DNA of 64,000 nt from Natronoglomus mannanivorans (GTDB taxonomy: Archaea; Halobacteriota; Halobacteria; Halobacteriales; Natrialbaceae), in assembly GCA_025517485.1 (NCBI GenBank), contig JAOPKB010000001.1, positions 186,001 through 250,000 on the forward strand. Reading direction: 5' to 3'. A program made the translations under genes and the position numbers. This document shows positions 17,164 through 26,434 of the stretch, in pieces (positions within the stretch are counted from its first letter, which is position 1; every line of letters begins with the position of its first letter). The notes beneath the pieces were generated by a model that saw nothing but the letters and a program-made list of their open reading frames with translations, searched no databases and was not told the origin of the DNA.

Positions 17164-18360
17164 ATGAAACGACCGTCCGACCGATCGGAAGCCGAGCATA
17201 CTCGAGACACACTCTTTCGCTGTCTTGCGAACGGTCACCAGCGGTATCTTCTGGGATACGTCCACGAACGGTCCTCGTCCGGGGTCGCGAAAAGTGATCT
17301 TGCCACCTGGCACGCGGCGACGATCCACGAGAAAGCACTGATTGAGGTTACGGATTCCGAACACGAGCGTGCACGTACCGAACTCCACCACAAGCACCTG
17401 CCGATGCTGGAGGAAGCGGGACTGATCGAGTGCGACGAGCAGGGATCGGTCACCACGACCGACCACCCCGCGTTCGAGGACTCGAGTATCGTCGATGCCG
17501 TGACGGATTCCGAGACGGTCCACGACGAGTCACTGGACGCGCTCTTCGATGCGCTCGCTGACTCCCGCCGTCGGACGGTCCTCTCCGTACTCGGACAGCA
17601 GTACCACCCAATCTCGCTCGAGACGCTCGCTCGCGACGTCGCCGCACGCGAGTCTAACACGCCCGAACGGGACGTCCCACAAGACCACGTCCAGCGAGTT
17701 CTCGTCCGACTCACGCACGTCCATCTCCCGCTGCTCGGGGACACGGGCCTCGTCGATTACGACACCGAGGCGGACCTGATCTCCTACGAGGGACATCCCG
17801 ACCTGCGTGTCCAGTGGCTCGAGTCCTCGGTCGAAGACGTCATGGACAGTGTCGGAAGCGACGATCCCGAGACTACCGACGTCCAAACGCTCGAGGGGAC
17901 CGAGATAATCGTCTCCCACGGCCAGTCGCTCTGTGAGGAGGCGAACGAGGAGCTGTTCATGCTGTTCTCGACGACTGGTCTGCTGGAGGAGGGCTGTTTC
18001 GCTCGCATCGAAGATGCACTCGACCGGGGCGTCGACGTCTATCTCGGGTCGCGGGATCCGGTCGTTCGCGAGACCGTTCGTGAGCGTGCGCCCGAGGTCG
18101 TGCTCTGGGAGCCACAACTGGATTGGCTCAACCTGTCGTCCGATACGGAGACCGTCGGCCGGCTCGTCTTCGCCGACAGGGACGCGATCATGCTCGGCAC
18201 GGTAGGTGAGAAACGATCGGGAGGCAACTACGACGAGAAGGCGATCGTCGGGAAGGGTGCCGACAACGGGCTCGTCACGTTGATGGGCCAGTTGCTGGGT
18301 TCCAGGATCGATCATCTCGATTCCCAGACCGAAGACGTCCTGACGCAACTCTCACTGTAG
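17164..18360 (+). CDS. Tandem DUF7344-like winged-helix protein with C-terminal sensor domain
   Basis: 398 residues with two copies of the haloarchaeal DUF7344-type winged helix. Copy 1 (about 12-100): DTLFRCLANGHQRYLLGYV then LHHKHLPMLEEAGLIECDE. Copy 2 (about 125-212): LDALFDALADSRRRTVLSVL then RLTHVHLPLLGDTGLVDYD. Residues 235-395 form a domain like the C-terminal part of TrmB-type regulators: GTEIIVSHGQSLCEEAN, CFARIEDALDRGVDVYLGSR, and RLVFADRDAIMLGTV. It is probably a transcription regulator that senses a small molecule. The neighbours give no target. Confidence 0.82.
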   Translation: MKRPSDRSEAEHTRDTLFRCLANGHQRYLLGYVHERSSSGVAKSDLATWHAATIHEKALIEVTDSEHERARTELHHKHLPMLEEAGLIECDEQGSVTTTDHPAFEDSSIVDAVTDSETVHDESLDALFDALADSRRRTVLSVLGQQYHPISLETLARDVAARESNTPERDVPQDHVQRVLVRLTHVHLPLLGDTGLVDYDTEADLISYEGHPDLRVQWLESSVEDVMDSVGSDDPETTDVQTLEGTEIIVSHGQSLCEEANEELFMLFSTTGLLEEGCFARIEDALDRGVDVYLGSRDPVVRETVRERAPEVVLWEPQLDWLNLSSDTETVGRLVFADRDAIMLGTVGEKRSGGNYDEKAIVGKGADNGLVTLMGQLLGSRIDHLDSQTEDVLTQLSL

Positions 18361-18534
18361 CCTTCGGTCGCCATCCTCTCGGCGGTCGCTCCTCTTTCTC
18401 CGTCTCCAATTCCGCCTCGTGTTTCCCACCCCGCTCGTTCACCGGCGGACCACACTCGAGCCGTCGTCCCGTCTCGTCCTGTCGGCCGGCAAAAAACAAC
18501 AACACTTACACCGCTACTGGGTGCAGGTGAAGTC

Positions 18535-19368
18535 ATGTCGACAAGCGATTGGGGAGACTGGCTCCCAGAGGCGGTCGCGGACGCATCCCCTGACGGCGTC
18601 GCGATCTGGTATCTCGGCTGCAACGGGTTCGTACTCAAGGAAACCGACGGAACGACGCTCTTTATCGATCCGTACGTCGGGCTGGGTAATCCGCCGCGAA
18701 CGGTCCGCATGATTCCCGTCCCCTTCGATCCCGAAGACGTCCGCGAGGCCGACGCGATCCTCGCGACCCACGAACACACCGACCACGTCGACGGGCCATC
18801 ACAGGCACCGATCCTCGAGTCGACCGGTGCCGTCATGTACGGCCCCGACGACAGTCTCGCGGTCGCACTCGAGGAGGAGGGCTGGACCGAAGAGTGGGTC
18901 CTCGGCGAGGATCAGTTCGCGGAGGTCACCGAGGGAGACACCGTCGAGATCGGCGAGTTCACGGTCCACGTCGAACCGGCACACGATCCGGACGCGACCC
19001 ATCCGGTGAGCTACGTGATCGAACACGACGCGGGGACGTTCTTCCACGGCGGCGACTCCAAGCCAGCCGACGAGTTCGAACGGATCGGTGAGGAGTACGA
19101 CATCGATCTCGGCGTGCTGGCATTCGGTGCTGTCGGCCGGATTCCCGACAAAGAAAGCGGCGAGCCACAGCGAACGCGCTGGTACAGCGACGAGAATCAG
19201 ATCATCGACGCGGCAGAGGACCTGCAACTCGACCGATTGCTCCCGAGTCACTGGGATATGTGGCGTGGAATGACCTCGGATCCGAAGGTACTCCACCATC
19301 ACGCCAAGAGTTTCGAGTACCCCGGTGAACTCGAGCTCGTCGAGATCGGCGATCGAGTCGAATTATAA
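18535..19368 (+). CDS. UlaG-like metallo-beta-lactamase hydrolase
   Basis: 277 residues. The metal site reads THEHTDHVDGPSQAP (HxHxDH), with the further ligands in HVEPAHDPD, FFHGGDSKPADE and LLPSHWDMWRGM. The N-terminal WYLGCNGFVLK and FIDPYVGL, and the long spacing, match the UlaG (L-ascorbate-6-phosphate lactonase) branch rather than beta-lactamases or RNases. No sugar phosphotransferase genes are adjacent, so the substrate may differ from ascorbate phosphate. Manganese or zinc would be the cofactor. Confidence 0.85.
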   Translation: MSTSDWGDWLPEAVADASPDGVAIWYLGCNGFVLKETDGTTLFIDPYVGLGNPPRTVRMIPVPFDPEDVREADAILATHEHTDHVDGPSQAPILESTGAVMYGPDDSLAVALEEEGWTEEWVLGEDQFAEVTEGDTVEIGEFTVHVEPAHDPDATHPVSYVIEHDAGTFFHGGDSKPADEFERIGEEYDIDLGVLAFGAVGRIPDKESGEPQRTRWYSDENQIIDAAEDLQLDRLLPSHWDMWRGMTSDPKVLHHHAKSFEYPGELELVEIGDRVEL

Positions 19369-19471
19369 GATAATCGACCACTATTCAATCGCGTTCACTT
19401 CCACAGCGTTTTCGAAGAGGGCACCGTAACTCCCGTTTCATTTAAGTCAGTGGTCAAGTAACGTGTGGTTA

Positions 19472-21202
19472 ATGAGTAGTACCGTCAATACAGACGAGGT
19501 TGTCGAGATCAGTGACGCAGACCTCACCGTTCGAAAGACGTTTGCCGCGGACGAGTTTCCCGTCCCTGCAATCCGGTTCGAAATCGAGTCCGATGCAGAC
19601 GAGCCCGTTATGTTTCGTCTCGTCGAACAGATTCCGGAATCGTTCCCGATGGACGGCGTCGGGTTCCACCCCGACTATCACAGCGACAACTGGACCGCGT
19701 TTCAGGACAACCACGTCGAGTTTACCGGCTCGGTCGAGCCGGACGAATCCCTCGTGACTGTCTACGGGATCCGACTCGACGACGGCGATTCCGTCGACGC
19801 GTTCCTCACCGATCCGGAGATTGCGGAGGTTCGAACGAACGGGACGTCTGCCGACCACAGTAGCTCCGGCGCCGATCAGGTCGACGATACGATGATCGAC
19901 GAGATCATCACCGACGACCGAAACCAAGTCGTCAAGGATATGCTGGCGGGGGATTCCGATACCGTCCCCGGACTCGACGACGAGGGTGACGACAGCGAAG
20001 CGGTCGACACGGCGGCCGATTCTGACTCTGACTCTGACTCTAACTCTGATTCACTCGACGACGAAGCGGACAGCCTCGATCTCGATCTCGGTGACGTCGA
20101 TACCGACCCCGTCGCAGAACCCGATGCAGACGACGAAGACAGCGACGACGAAGACGACACACCGGACATCGATCTCGATTTCGGTGAGGAGTCGATTCCG
20201 GACGCTGATTCGTCGACTTCGACCTCGCCAGAAGACGAACCGACCGACGAGCACGAGCACGAGACCACCGACGACCTCGAGGAAGCCGACACCGACGTCC
20301 CGGAGATCGAACTCGATCTCGAGGCTGCAGCGGCGGCAGCCGACGATCCATCCGACGCAAGCGACACCGACGGTGATGGTGATGGCGACGACAGCGAAGC
20401 GCACGCGGCGGACGACTCCGAAACGGACACTGCCACCGAGGACGCGGACGTCGAATCCGTCTCCGAGACCAGCCCCGAGACGGGCGCGACCGACGACGAT
20501 ACGGACGACCAGGCCGACGAATCGGCGACCGTCGAGATCGACTCGGTCGGCTCGCAACTCGCCACGGAACTTCGAAACGGCGACCTCGACGACGACGAAC
20601 TCGATCTCCTGCGGGAGGAACTCGATATCGGCCCGTCGAACAGCGAACTCGCTCGACTCGATCATCTCCAGTCGCGGATCGAACAGGTCGCCGCCTACTC
20701 GGCCGCACTCGAGGAGTTCCTCGACGAGAACGGGACGGGCGAACAGCTCATCACCGAGTTCAAAGCACAGCTCTCGTCGTTCGAATCCGATCTCGAGACC
20801 GTTACGACGCGCGTCGACGAGACCAAAGACTCCGTCGAGAGCCTCACGACCGACGTCGACGACCTCGAGGGCCGAACCGGAACCGTCGAATCGGACGTGA
20901 GCGCCGTCGACGACCGTACCGAGACGCTCGAGAGCGATCTCGATGATCTCGAATCGACCGTCGAGCCGCTTCCGGAGGGGCTCGAAGCAGTGGAATCCGA
21001 CGTCGAAGACCTCGATACCGGCCTCGAATCCGTCGAAGAGACCGTCGACGATCACGGAGAGGAGCTTACGACTCTCGAGTCTGACGTCGGCGACCTCGAA
21101 GACGACGTGGACGACCTCGAAGCGGACGTCGACGACATTCGTGAGGACGTGTCCGAGATTCAGGAGTGGCGCTCGGAGCTGGGTTCGATGTTCTCGAACT
21201 GA
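19472..21202 (+). CDS. Acidic coiled-coil protein with conserved N-terminal domain
   Basis: 576 residues from ATG at 19472 (a GTG at 19463 is also open). Three parts are visible. Residues 1-125 are a beta-rich domain (SDADLTVRKTFAADEFPVPA, GFHPDYHSDNWTAFQDN). Residues 140-310 are an extremely acidic low-complexity linker including a DSDSDSDSNSDS run coded by a hexamer repeat. Residues 325-575 form a long heptad-rich coiled coil with repeated units such as VESDVEDLDTGLESVEETVD. No function is recognised. The length of the rod suggests a structural or scaffolding role. Confidence 0.82.
   Translation: MSSTVNTDEVVEISDADLTVRKTFAADEFPVPAIRFEIESDADEPVMFRLVEQIPESFPMDGVGFHPDYHSDNWTAFQDNHVEFTGSVEPDESLVTVYGIRLDDGDSVDAFLTDPEIAEVRTNGTSADHSSSGADQVDDTMIDEIITDDRNQVVKDMLAGDSDTVPGLDDEGDDSEAVDTAADSDSDSDSNSDSLDDEADSLDLDLGDVDTDPVAEPDADDEDSDDEDDTPDIDLDFGEESIPDADSSTSTSPEDEPTDEHEHETTDDLEEADTDVPEIELDLEAAAAAADDPSDASDTDGDGDGDDSEAHAADDSETDTATEDADVESVSETSPETGATDDDTDDQADESATVEIDSVGSQLATELRNGDLDDDELDLLREELDIGPSNSELARLDHLQSRIEQVAAYSAALEEFLDENGTGEQLITEFKAQLSSFESDLETVTTRVDETKDSVESLTTDVDDLEGRTGTVESDVSAVDDRTETLESDLDDLESTVEPLPEGLEAVESDVEDLDTGLESVEETVDDHGEELTTLESDVGDLEDDVDDLEADVDDIREDVSEIQEWRSELGSMFSN
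20021..20052 (+). repeat. Hexamer tandem repeat inside the coiled-coil gene
   Basis: About five copies of the unit TCTGAC (one copy altered to TCTAAC) code for alternating Asp and Ser. The repeat is in frame and can change length by slippage without breaking the gene, so the linker length may vary between strains. Confidence 0.8.
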
Positions 21203-21395
21203 TCGTGAACTGATTGCGGTTCGTAACGACGCACACTCGGACTCGTAATTTCCGCTCTTTTACTTCCACGCACACCCAGACTCGTTCACCCGGTCTCTTC
21301 TCATACCGTCGATCGGGTTCACCAGCTCTCGCTGGCGCGACGCGAGGCCGCCGGAAACACAACTCGTTTAGGCATCCACAGCATCGATAGGACCG

Positions 21396-22340
21396 ATGGG
21401 TGAGACGATTTCCATCGCAGTGCCGAGAAAGGGGCGACCGCTCGAGTCGGTGTTCGACCGACTCGCACGCCGACTGGACGTCACCGACGTCGCCGACGAC
21501 GTCATCTCGACGCTGCGCCACGAGAAGGCCGTCACGAAAGGGACAGTCGAGGCCGCACGCGGCGACGTCTACCATCGTCTCGCCACCTACAGCAACGTCG
21601 ACGACCCGCAAGCACCGGAGTACACGCTCGTTCGCGACGATCGAGCGAGCAAGCCACGTCGTATCGTCTTCGACAGCGTGACGATTCCGATCGACGGGAG
21701 CAACGGAGACGGAGTCCCGGCGGGGACGTCGATCCGGCTCGTCGGTCGCGAGGAGCCGTTTCGCGCGCTTCGGACCCACGACTTCGCGCTCGGATTCGAC
21801 AGCGCCGATCTCGTTCTCGAGGAAGTCGTCGAGTTGCGTCCGGAGCCCCTCGATCGGATCGCCGACATCAACGCTCGGATCGATCCGTCGGATACGGACG
21901 TCGAAGTGGTGACCGGGCTCGGCGATACTGTCTACCACACGCTGATGGTCGCACCCGACGTGGCACCGTCTGGCGTGTCGTCAGCCGTCGACCGCTCGTT
22001 TCTCACCGACTACGAGGGGCCGCTCTGTATCGCCCCGCGGTACGAACGCCTCGTTCAGGCCGTCCTCGGTACCGAGACACTCGAGGGCATCGACTTCCGG
22101 TATCCGTCCGCGGAACTCGAGGAAGAGGCGGCGATCGCCGACGCCGGTGCCGGGGTCTACCTGACGGTGACCGGATCGACCGCACGCGAACACGGACTCG
22201 TTCTCGGTGAACAGCTCTTCCCGAGCGAGACCGTGCTGATGGAGAACACCGCGGAGGTCTCCAGTACTGTCGCTGCCGTTCGGTCCCTCCTGGCGACGCC
22301 CGAGACGGAAACCGAACTCGTCGTCGGGTCCGCCGAGTAG
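21396..22340 (+). CDS. Divergent HisG-like (ATP phosphoribosyltransferase fold) protein
   Basis: 314 residues. The N-terminus ISIAVPRKGRPLESVFDRLA mirrors HisG (IAVPNKGR). The second-lobe motif, here ADAGAGVYLTVTGSTAREHG followed by LVLGEQLFPSETVLMEN, mirrors the HisG stretch around VETGTTLRENGL. Between them the sequence is divergent and the usual GxTGxD signature is absent. HisG normally begins histidine synthesis by coupling ATP and PRPP. Here the missing residues suggest a paralogue using the periplasmic-binding-protein-like fold for another ligand. No his genes are adjacent. Confidence 0.68.
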   Translation: MGETISIAVPRKGRPLESVFDRLARRLDVTDVADDVISTLRHEKAVTKGTVEAARGDVYHRLATYSNVDDPQAPEYTLVRDDRASKPRRIVFDSVTIPIDGSNGDGVPAGTSIRLVGREEPFRALRTHDFALGFDSADLVLEEVVELRPEPLDRIADINARIDPSDTDVEVVTGLGDTVYHTLMVAPDVAPSGVSSAVDRSFLTDYEGPLCIAPRYERLVQAVLGTETLEGIDFRYPSAELEEEAAIADAGAGVYLTVTGSTAREHGLVLGEQLFPSETVLMENTAEVSSTVAAVRSLLATPETETELVVGSAE

Positions 22341-22391
22341 TAGTGCGCTCTCGCTCCCCTCCAACCAGAAACAGACTCCAACGCCGCTCGC

Positions 22392-23105
22392 TCAGACGCC
22401 GAGTGCCTCGAGATACCGATCGACGTGTTCGTAACAGTCGGTCGCGAGCTCCGTGATGATGTCGTCGAGTTCTCGTTCCGTCGGCCCCCACAGCCCCGGA
22501 TGAACCAGTAACTGGAGTCGGTCGGGACGACCGTTGGGAAACGGCGGTTCCGTTTGCCACTTCTGGTTCGAATCCGAGAGGTAGCCGATTTCGCTGAAGT
22601 ACTGCGGTTGATACGTGTTCTCGAACCCGTCGAAATCGACGTCGAGAACCCACTCGGGCGGCCGGTGAAACGAGACGGTGTCGACCGTCGAGTCGGTCAG
22701 CTGCCCGATGACGTCACACTCCGCACGGACCTTCGTCGTCAGTTCGTCGACCTCCGGCGGCCCGTCCCAGTAGTGGTGCGTGTTGAAGTGGAGGGCGACG
22801 TCGTGACCGAGCGCCTCGATCTCCTGTAACGCCTGTACGTGCTCGACCTCGAGTAAGTTGTAAATCGGCGTCGTCAACAGGAAACAGTAGGTCGACTCGA
22901 CGCCGAGGGACGCCTCGATTCGAGCCATCTCGAGGGCAGTCGTCGGTGAGAGATCGACGTCGTGCCGGAGGACGATTTCGTCGGCCTCGAGCGTCGAAAA
23001 GTCGGTGAACGTGAACCCATCGTCCAGTAGCGATTGGAGCAATCGCTCGTAGGCTTCGAGGTCGTACGTCAGCCGATCGAGGGTACACACGTCAGGCATC
23101 GACAT
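22392..23105 (-). CDS. Polysaccharide deacetylase-family protein
   Basis: 237 residues of the NodB-type TIM-like barrel. EIVLRHDVDLSPTTALEMA carries the HDVD metal motif (Asp and catalytic Asp), GVESTYCFLLTTPIYNL the second strand, GHDVALHFNTHHYW the third, with metal-binding His. The family removes acyl groups from amino sugars. The start (ATG 23105 or 23099) overlaps the end of the formyltransferase gene by 8-14 nt, so translation is coupled. Together they suggest modification of an amino-sugar glycan. Confidence 0.88.
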   Translation of the reverse strand: MSMPDVCTLDRLTYDLEAYERLLQSLLDDGFTFTDFSTLEADEIVLRHDVDLSPTTALEMARIEASLGVESTYCFLLTTPIYNLLEVEHVQALQEIEALGHDVALHFNTHHYWDGPPEVDELTTKVRAECDVIGQLTDSTVDTVSFHRPPEWVLDVDFDGFENTYQPQYFSEIGYLSDSNQKWQTEPPFPNGRPDRLQLLVHPGLWGPTERELDDIITELATDCYEHVDRYLEALGV

Positions 23106-24165
23106 CTGTTTCTACCGTGATTGTGCCCGTGTTCGAGTCGGTATTCGAGTTGGCGGTCGATCCCGAACTCGAACTCCCACTCGTGAGATTGTGTTGATGG
23201 TCGACGCTATCGACCCGGTCGTTGTCGCCGCGTGATTCGAACGTGGCACCCACGGTCGGTTTCCACGAGTCCGCCTCGTACTCGGTCACGAGGAGGGTGC
23301 CGTCGGCGGTGGCCACGACGAAGTCACCGGTCCAGAAGACCTCGACGACCGTCCCCGCCTCGGCTCTCGGCTCGAGGTCCGAGGAGAACGGTCTGGCGTC
23401 CCAGATCATGACGCGTTCGCCGTCGGCGAAGGTGAACGCGCCGGGGTATGGATCCGCGACGGCACGAACGAGGTTGTGTACCTCCGTGGTGCCGTCACCC
23501 CAGTGAATCTCGCCGTCTTCGGGATTTCGCTTCGGATAGTACGTCGCCTCGTCCTCGCGCTGGGTTTCGTACTCCTGTTGCTCGCGGAGGATCGGCCCGA
23601 CCACCTCGAGGAGCATCTCCTTCATACACATCGTGACCTTGTAGTAGAGCGTCTCGATGGTGTCGTGATCGGTGATGTCGAACTTTCTGGTCGTCACGAT
23701 GTCGCCGGAATCGGCGCCGGGATCGAGTGTGATCACCGAGAGCAGGAACCGGTCGCGGTCCTCGATGAGCGACCAGTTGAGCGGTGAGCGACCGCGGCCC
23801 TTCGGGAGGCCAAACGCACTGCCGTGATTGCCGAGCGCGCCGTAGGTCGCCGTCTTCAGGACCGACTCCGGAATGAGCCGTTGCCAGCCGTTGACGATCA
23901 TGAGGTCGGTATCGAGTTCTCGGAAGTGGGCGACGTCCTCGTCGTTCATCGAGTACGTCGACGGGTAGTAGATGGGAATGTCGTGTTCGTCGGCGATGTC
24001 GGCGAACGAGGCGTAGCCACAGACGCCGTGTTTGCTGGCCATTTCGGGATCGATCGAGACGATTTCCGTGATCGGGGCGTCGTGCTCGAGTAGGGTCTCC
24101 AGGACGTCACGTGCGGGGGCGGTGCAACCGACGTAGACGATGGAGGAATCGCTCGGGACGTTCAT
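23092..24165 (-). CDS. Formyltransferase-fold protein, probable sugar N-formyltransferase
   Basis: 357 residues. The catalytic domain (1-205) has LMIVNGWQRLIPESVLKTA, the catalytic HGS context in GALGNHGSAFGLPKGRGRSP and the Asp of LDPGADSGDIV. A C-terminal OB-like domain spans about 215-310, then a Ser/Asn/Thr-rich disordered tail. It is like methionyl-tRNA formyltransferase by fold, but archaea initiate with unformylated Met. Pairing with a deacetylase-family gene by overlap points instead to a nucleotide sugar. Neither gene is surrounded by glycosyltransferases in this window. Confidence 0.85.
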   Translation of the reverse strand: MNVPSDSSIVYVGCTAPARDVLETLLEHDAPITEIVSIDPEMASKHGVCGYASFADIADEHDIPIYYPSTYSMNDEDVAHFRELDTDLMIVNGWQRLIPESVLKTATYGALGNHGSAFGLPKGRGRSPLNWSLIEDRDRFLLSVITLDPGADSGDIVTTRKFDITDHDTIETLYYKVTMCMKEMLLEVVGPILREQQEYETQREDEATYYPKRNPEDGEIHWGDGTTEVHNLVRAVADPYPGAFTFADGERVMIWDARPFSSDLEPRAEAGTVVEVFWTGDFVVATADGTLLVTEYEADSWKPTVGATFESRGDNDRVDSVDHQHNLTSGSSSSGSTANSNTDSNTGTITVETDVDA

Positions 24166-26434
24166 CGGTCGCCGATTGTGGTACGATAGGCATTGTTATA
24201 GGTTGCTTTCCATTGATTTACCGGTCCATACTCAGTATCTAGGCACTCCCCGGTTGACTTCGATGATCGGCTACGTCCCGGAGACGGGAAACGTCCAGTC
24301 GGTGGAAGACCCACGTGTGTCACGTCTTTGCTCCGGATATTCGAAGCCGGTGTCACAGCTGTGAGGTCCCGTTTCGAAGATGGATATAGATCAGTCGACG
24401 ATTGCTCGCCAGCGTAGCGCTCGTTCGCCGTTGACCGTCCGCGATATGTCCGTCTGCACTGAGAACGGAAACACCAGCCATCTAATTCCATATAGCAGAA
24501 TGAGGTATATGTGTTTGTAGCGAATCGTCTCCCGTCTCATCTATCGACGCAACCGGAACGTCGTACACACTGACTCACCCCGTTCTGGGCACCAGAGTAT
24601 GCTCGACTACCGAGGACGACTGTCGCCTCGTCGTACAACAGGAACGTCTCCCACGGCCGTGGGAGTCGAGGACGAGCCACGGGCCGGGGCCTCGGTACTC
24701 GAGTCGACCGTCGGGCGAATTGACCGAACGAGTCGATCGACGAGCGTGTCGACTCTGTCCCCAGTAATCCAATTCATCACCGAGAGACAGACTGCTTTCA
24801 CTCGGACAGAACACGGTAGCGGCCGTCGGCGAGGCGATGCTCGTCTCTCCACCCCAATCGATCTCGAGCACGTGCAAGTGTGCAACGACGGTTCGTGACT
24901 CTCGGAGTGCGACCGACAACTCGCACTCGAGGTGAGCCGGATGCGACGAGTGCAGCGGTCGACGAAACGAATGTCGTCTATCCGTTTCGAGCCACATCGA
25001 TTGAGGTTACCTGAGCACTCGAACGAGGTTCGACCAGCCAGGGACAGTCTGTCGTCTGTGAGCGGCTGTGGCGGCCGTAGACCGCAGCCCCGTGGAAGAG
25101 CCCAATGGACTGTCCGAAGGCGGTAGACGACCACTACGCCAACGAGAGCGTGTTGTCGCCGAGCGACGAGGACGGGCGCCCGTTGACACCGAGAACCGGT
25201 ACGTAGCGCTCGAAGACCGCACGACTATCGACGGGGACGATTTTCGCGACAGCGGTTCGTACGGATACGGTACACCGATCCGATACCGTCCGATAACGCA
25301 TCTCCAGCTTTCCGGACTGTCTCCGGCCGACTCGACAGCGGGTCGTAGCCCCTTACGTTCGCAACTCGAGGGAGGGCCGTACACTACCGTATCCAACGAG
25401 GTCTCGAGCGACCCGCGCTGACCGTGTTGATCTGATCGTCGGTTCCGGGGCACGAAGAGAGTGTCGTCACCGTCTCCGTCGGTACTGGCGAACTCCGTGC
25501 GACCGCAGAACGGGCCGCCCGTCGCTGTCGTCGGTTACTTCGCCGGTGGCGACCGGTTCGTGTTCGAACGTCGGTCGTGGCAGGCTCCGGAACCCGTTTC
25601 GTGCTCTCGAATGCGACGGTCGATTACGCCCTCGAGATTCCGCGACATCCGGTGGTTCGCCCACCCAGGACCATCACGGAACACTCGAGTTGTCGAGGTA
25701 CTCGGCGGGCCACGAGCATCGCTCTCAGAGCCGACGAGACGGTAGCAGCATTCTCCGTTCACAACGGTCACCAGTTCACGAGAGCCGTCACTGCCGACAC
25801 GGCCGGTCGTCCGTCGACGATCGATTCGACGGTTCGGTGAGAGGCTCGTCGGCCGGCCTCCGAGAACTCGAAATCGTTGCTCGTGTTCGGAGAGGAGGGA
25901 CCACTCGCGTTCCGATCCGAACACACTGACGACGAGCTCGAGTCGACAGTATTCGCTGGCGACTACACCCGACTCGAGTGACTCGAGATCACCTCGGCTG
26001 TCCCGCTGTCGTCGCTGGCTGTGGTGGCCGTTCGTGACCGTTCGAAACACGAAGCATTTCATTACGCGGATCTGTTAGATCGACCGTTCGAGGCCCTCTT
26101 CGATCGACCCCATTCGGCGCTATTTGACCGTGTTCACAGGCGAAAAATACAGCACTCTGAGGCCCCTTTCTCGGTGTATTTTACTGGAATTCACGGATTA
26201 CTGACGTAGAGGTCCCGCCCCATTCTCCAGGCGATCTGGCGAGGGAAATCGCTATAATCCCAGTACGTGCTAGTACATTCGGCTAATTTCAATCTCAACT
26301 TATGCAATGCTATCCGAGACAGATCCGAGATTGTACTAGTACAAATCGCCTCAATATGGCTGCACGATCTGATATTAGGTCTCTAATCTCGACACATGAG
26401 ATAGATTGAAGGTCGTCCACTGTGAGGGGCCCGT
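24166..26434. other. Gene-poor, apparently decayed 2.3 kb region
   Basis: No intact gene is supported. GC is lower and open frames are short on both strands. Some stretches still read like haloarchaeal protein: on the plus strand from 25860 to the stop near 25980 (SENSKSLLVFGEEGPLAFRS and DDELESTVFAGDYTRLE), on the plus strand near 25195-25265 (VALEDRTTIDGDDFRDSGSY), and on the minus strand near 24555-24665 (ETFLLYDEATVVLGSRAYSG). Stops and frame changes separate them. I read this as remains of several genes, probably lost next to a recombinase. Confidence 0.55.
26331..26344. promoter_or_regulatory. Palindromic operator candidate upstream of DUF5805/recombinase pair
   Basis: TTGTACTAGTACAA is a perfect 14 bp palindrome, about 90 nt before the ATG at 26435. 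A related half site, GTGCTAGTACA, occurs at 26267-26277. Ribbon-helix-helix dimers bind sites of this size, and the next gene encodes one, so autoregulation is likely. Confidence 0.55.

Noticed and set aside
20021..20052. Hexamer repeats as part of a CRISPR-like array
   Set aside because: Units are too short, contiguous and in frame; they code for the acidic linker.
24575..24997. 140-codon minus-strand frame in the gene-poor region
   Set aside because: Frame changes would be needed to give protein-like sequence; without a homologue search I cannot call a gene.
26021..26209. 62-codon plus frame with three similar units LLDRPFEA, LFDRPHSA, LFDRVH
   Set aside because: The units may be chance repeats of DNA in a decaying region; no promoter box, and no match to a known protein.
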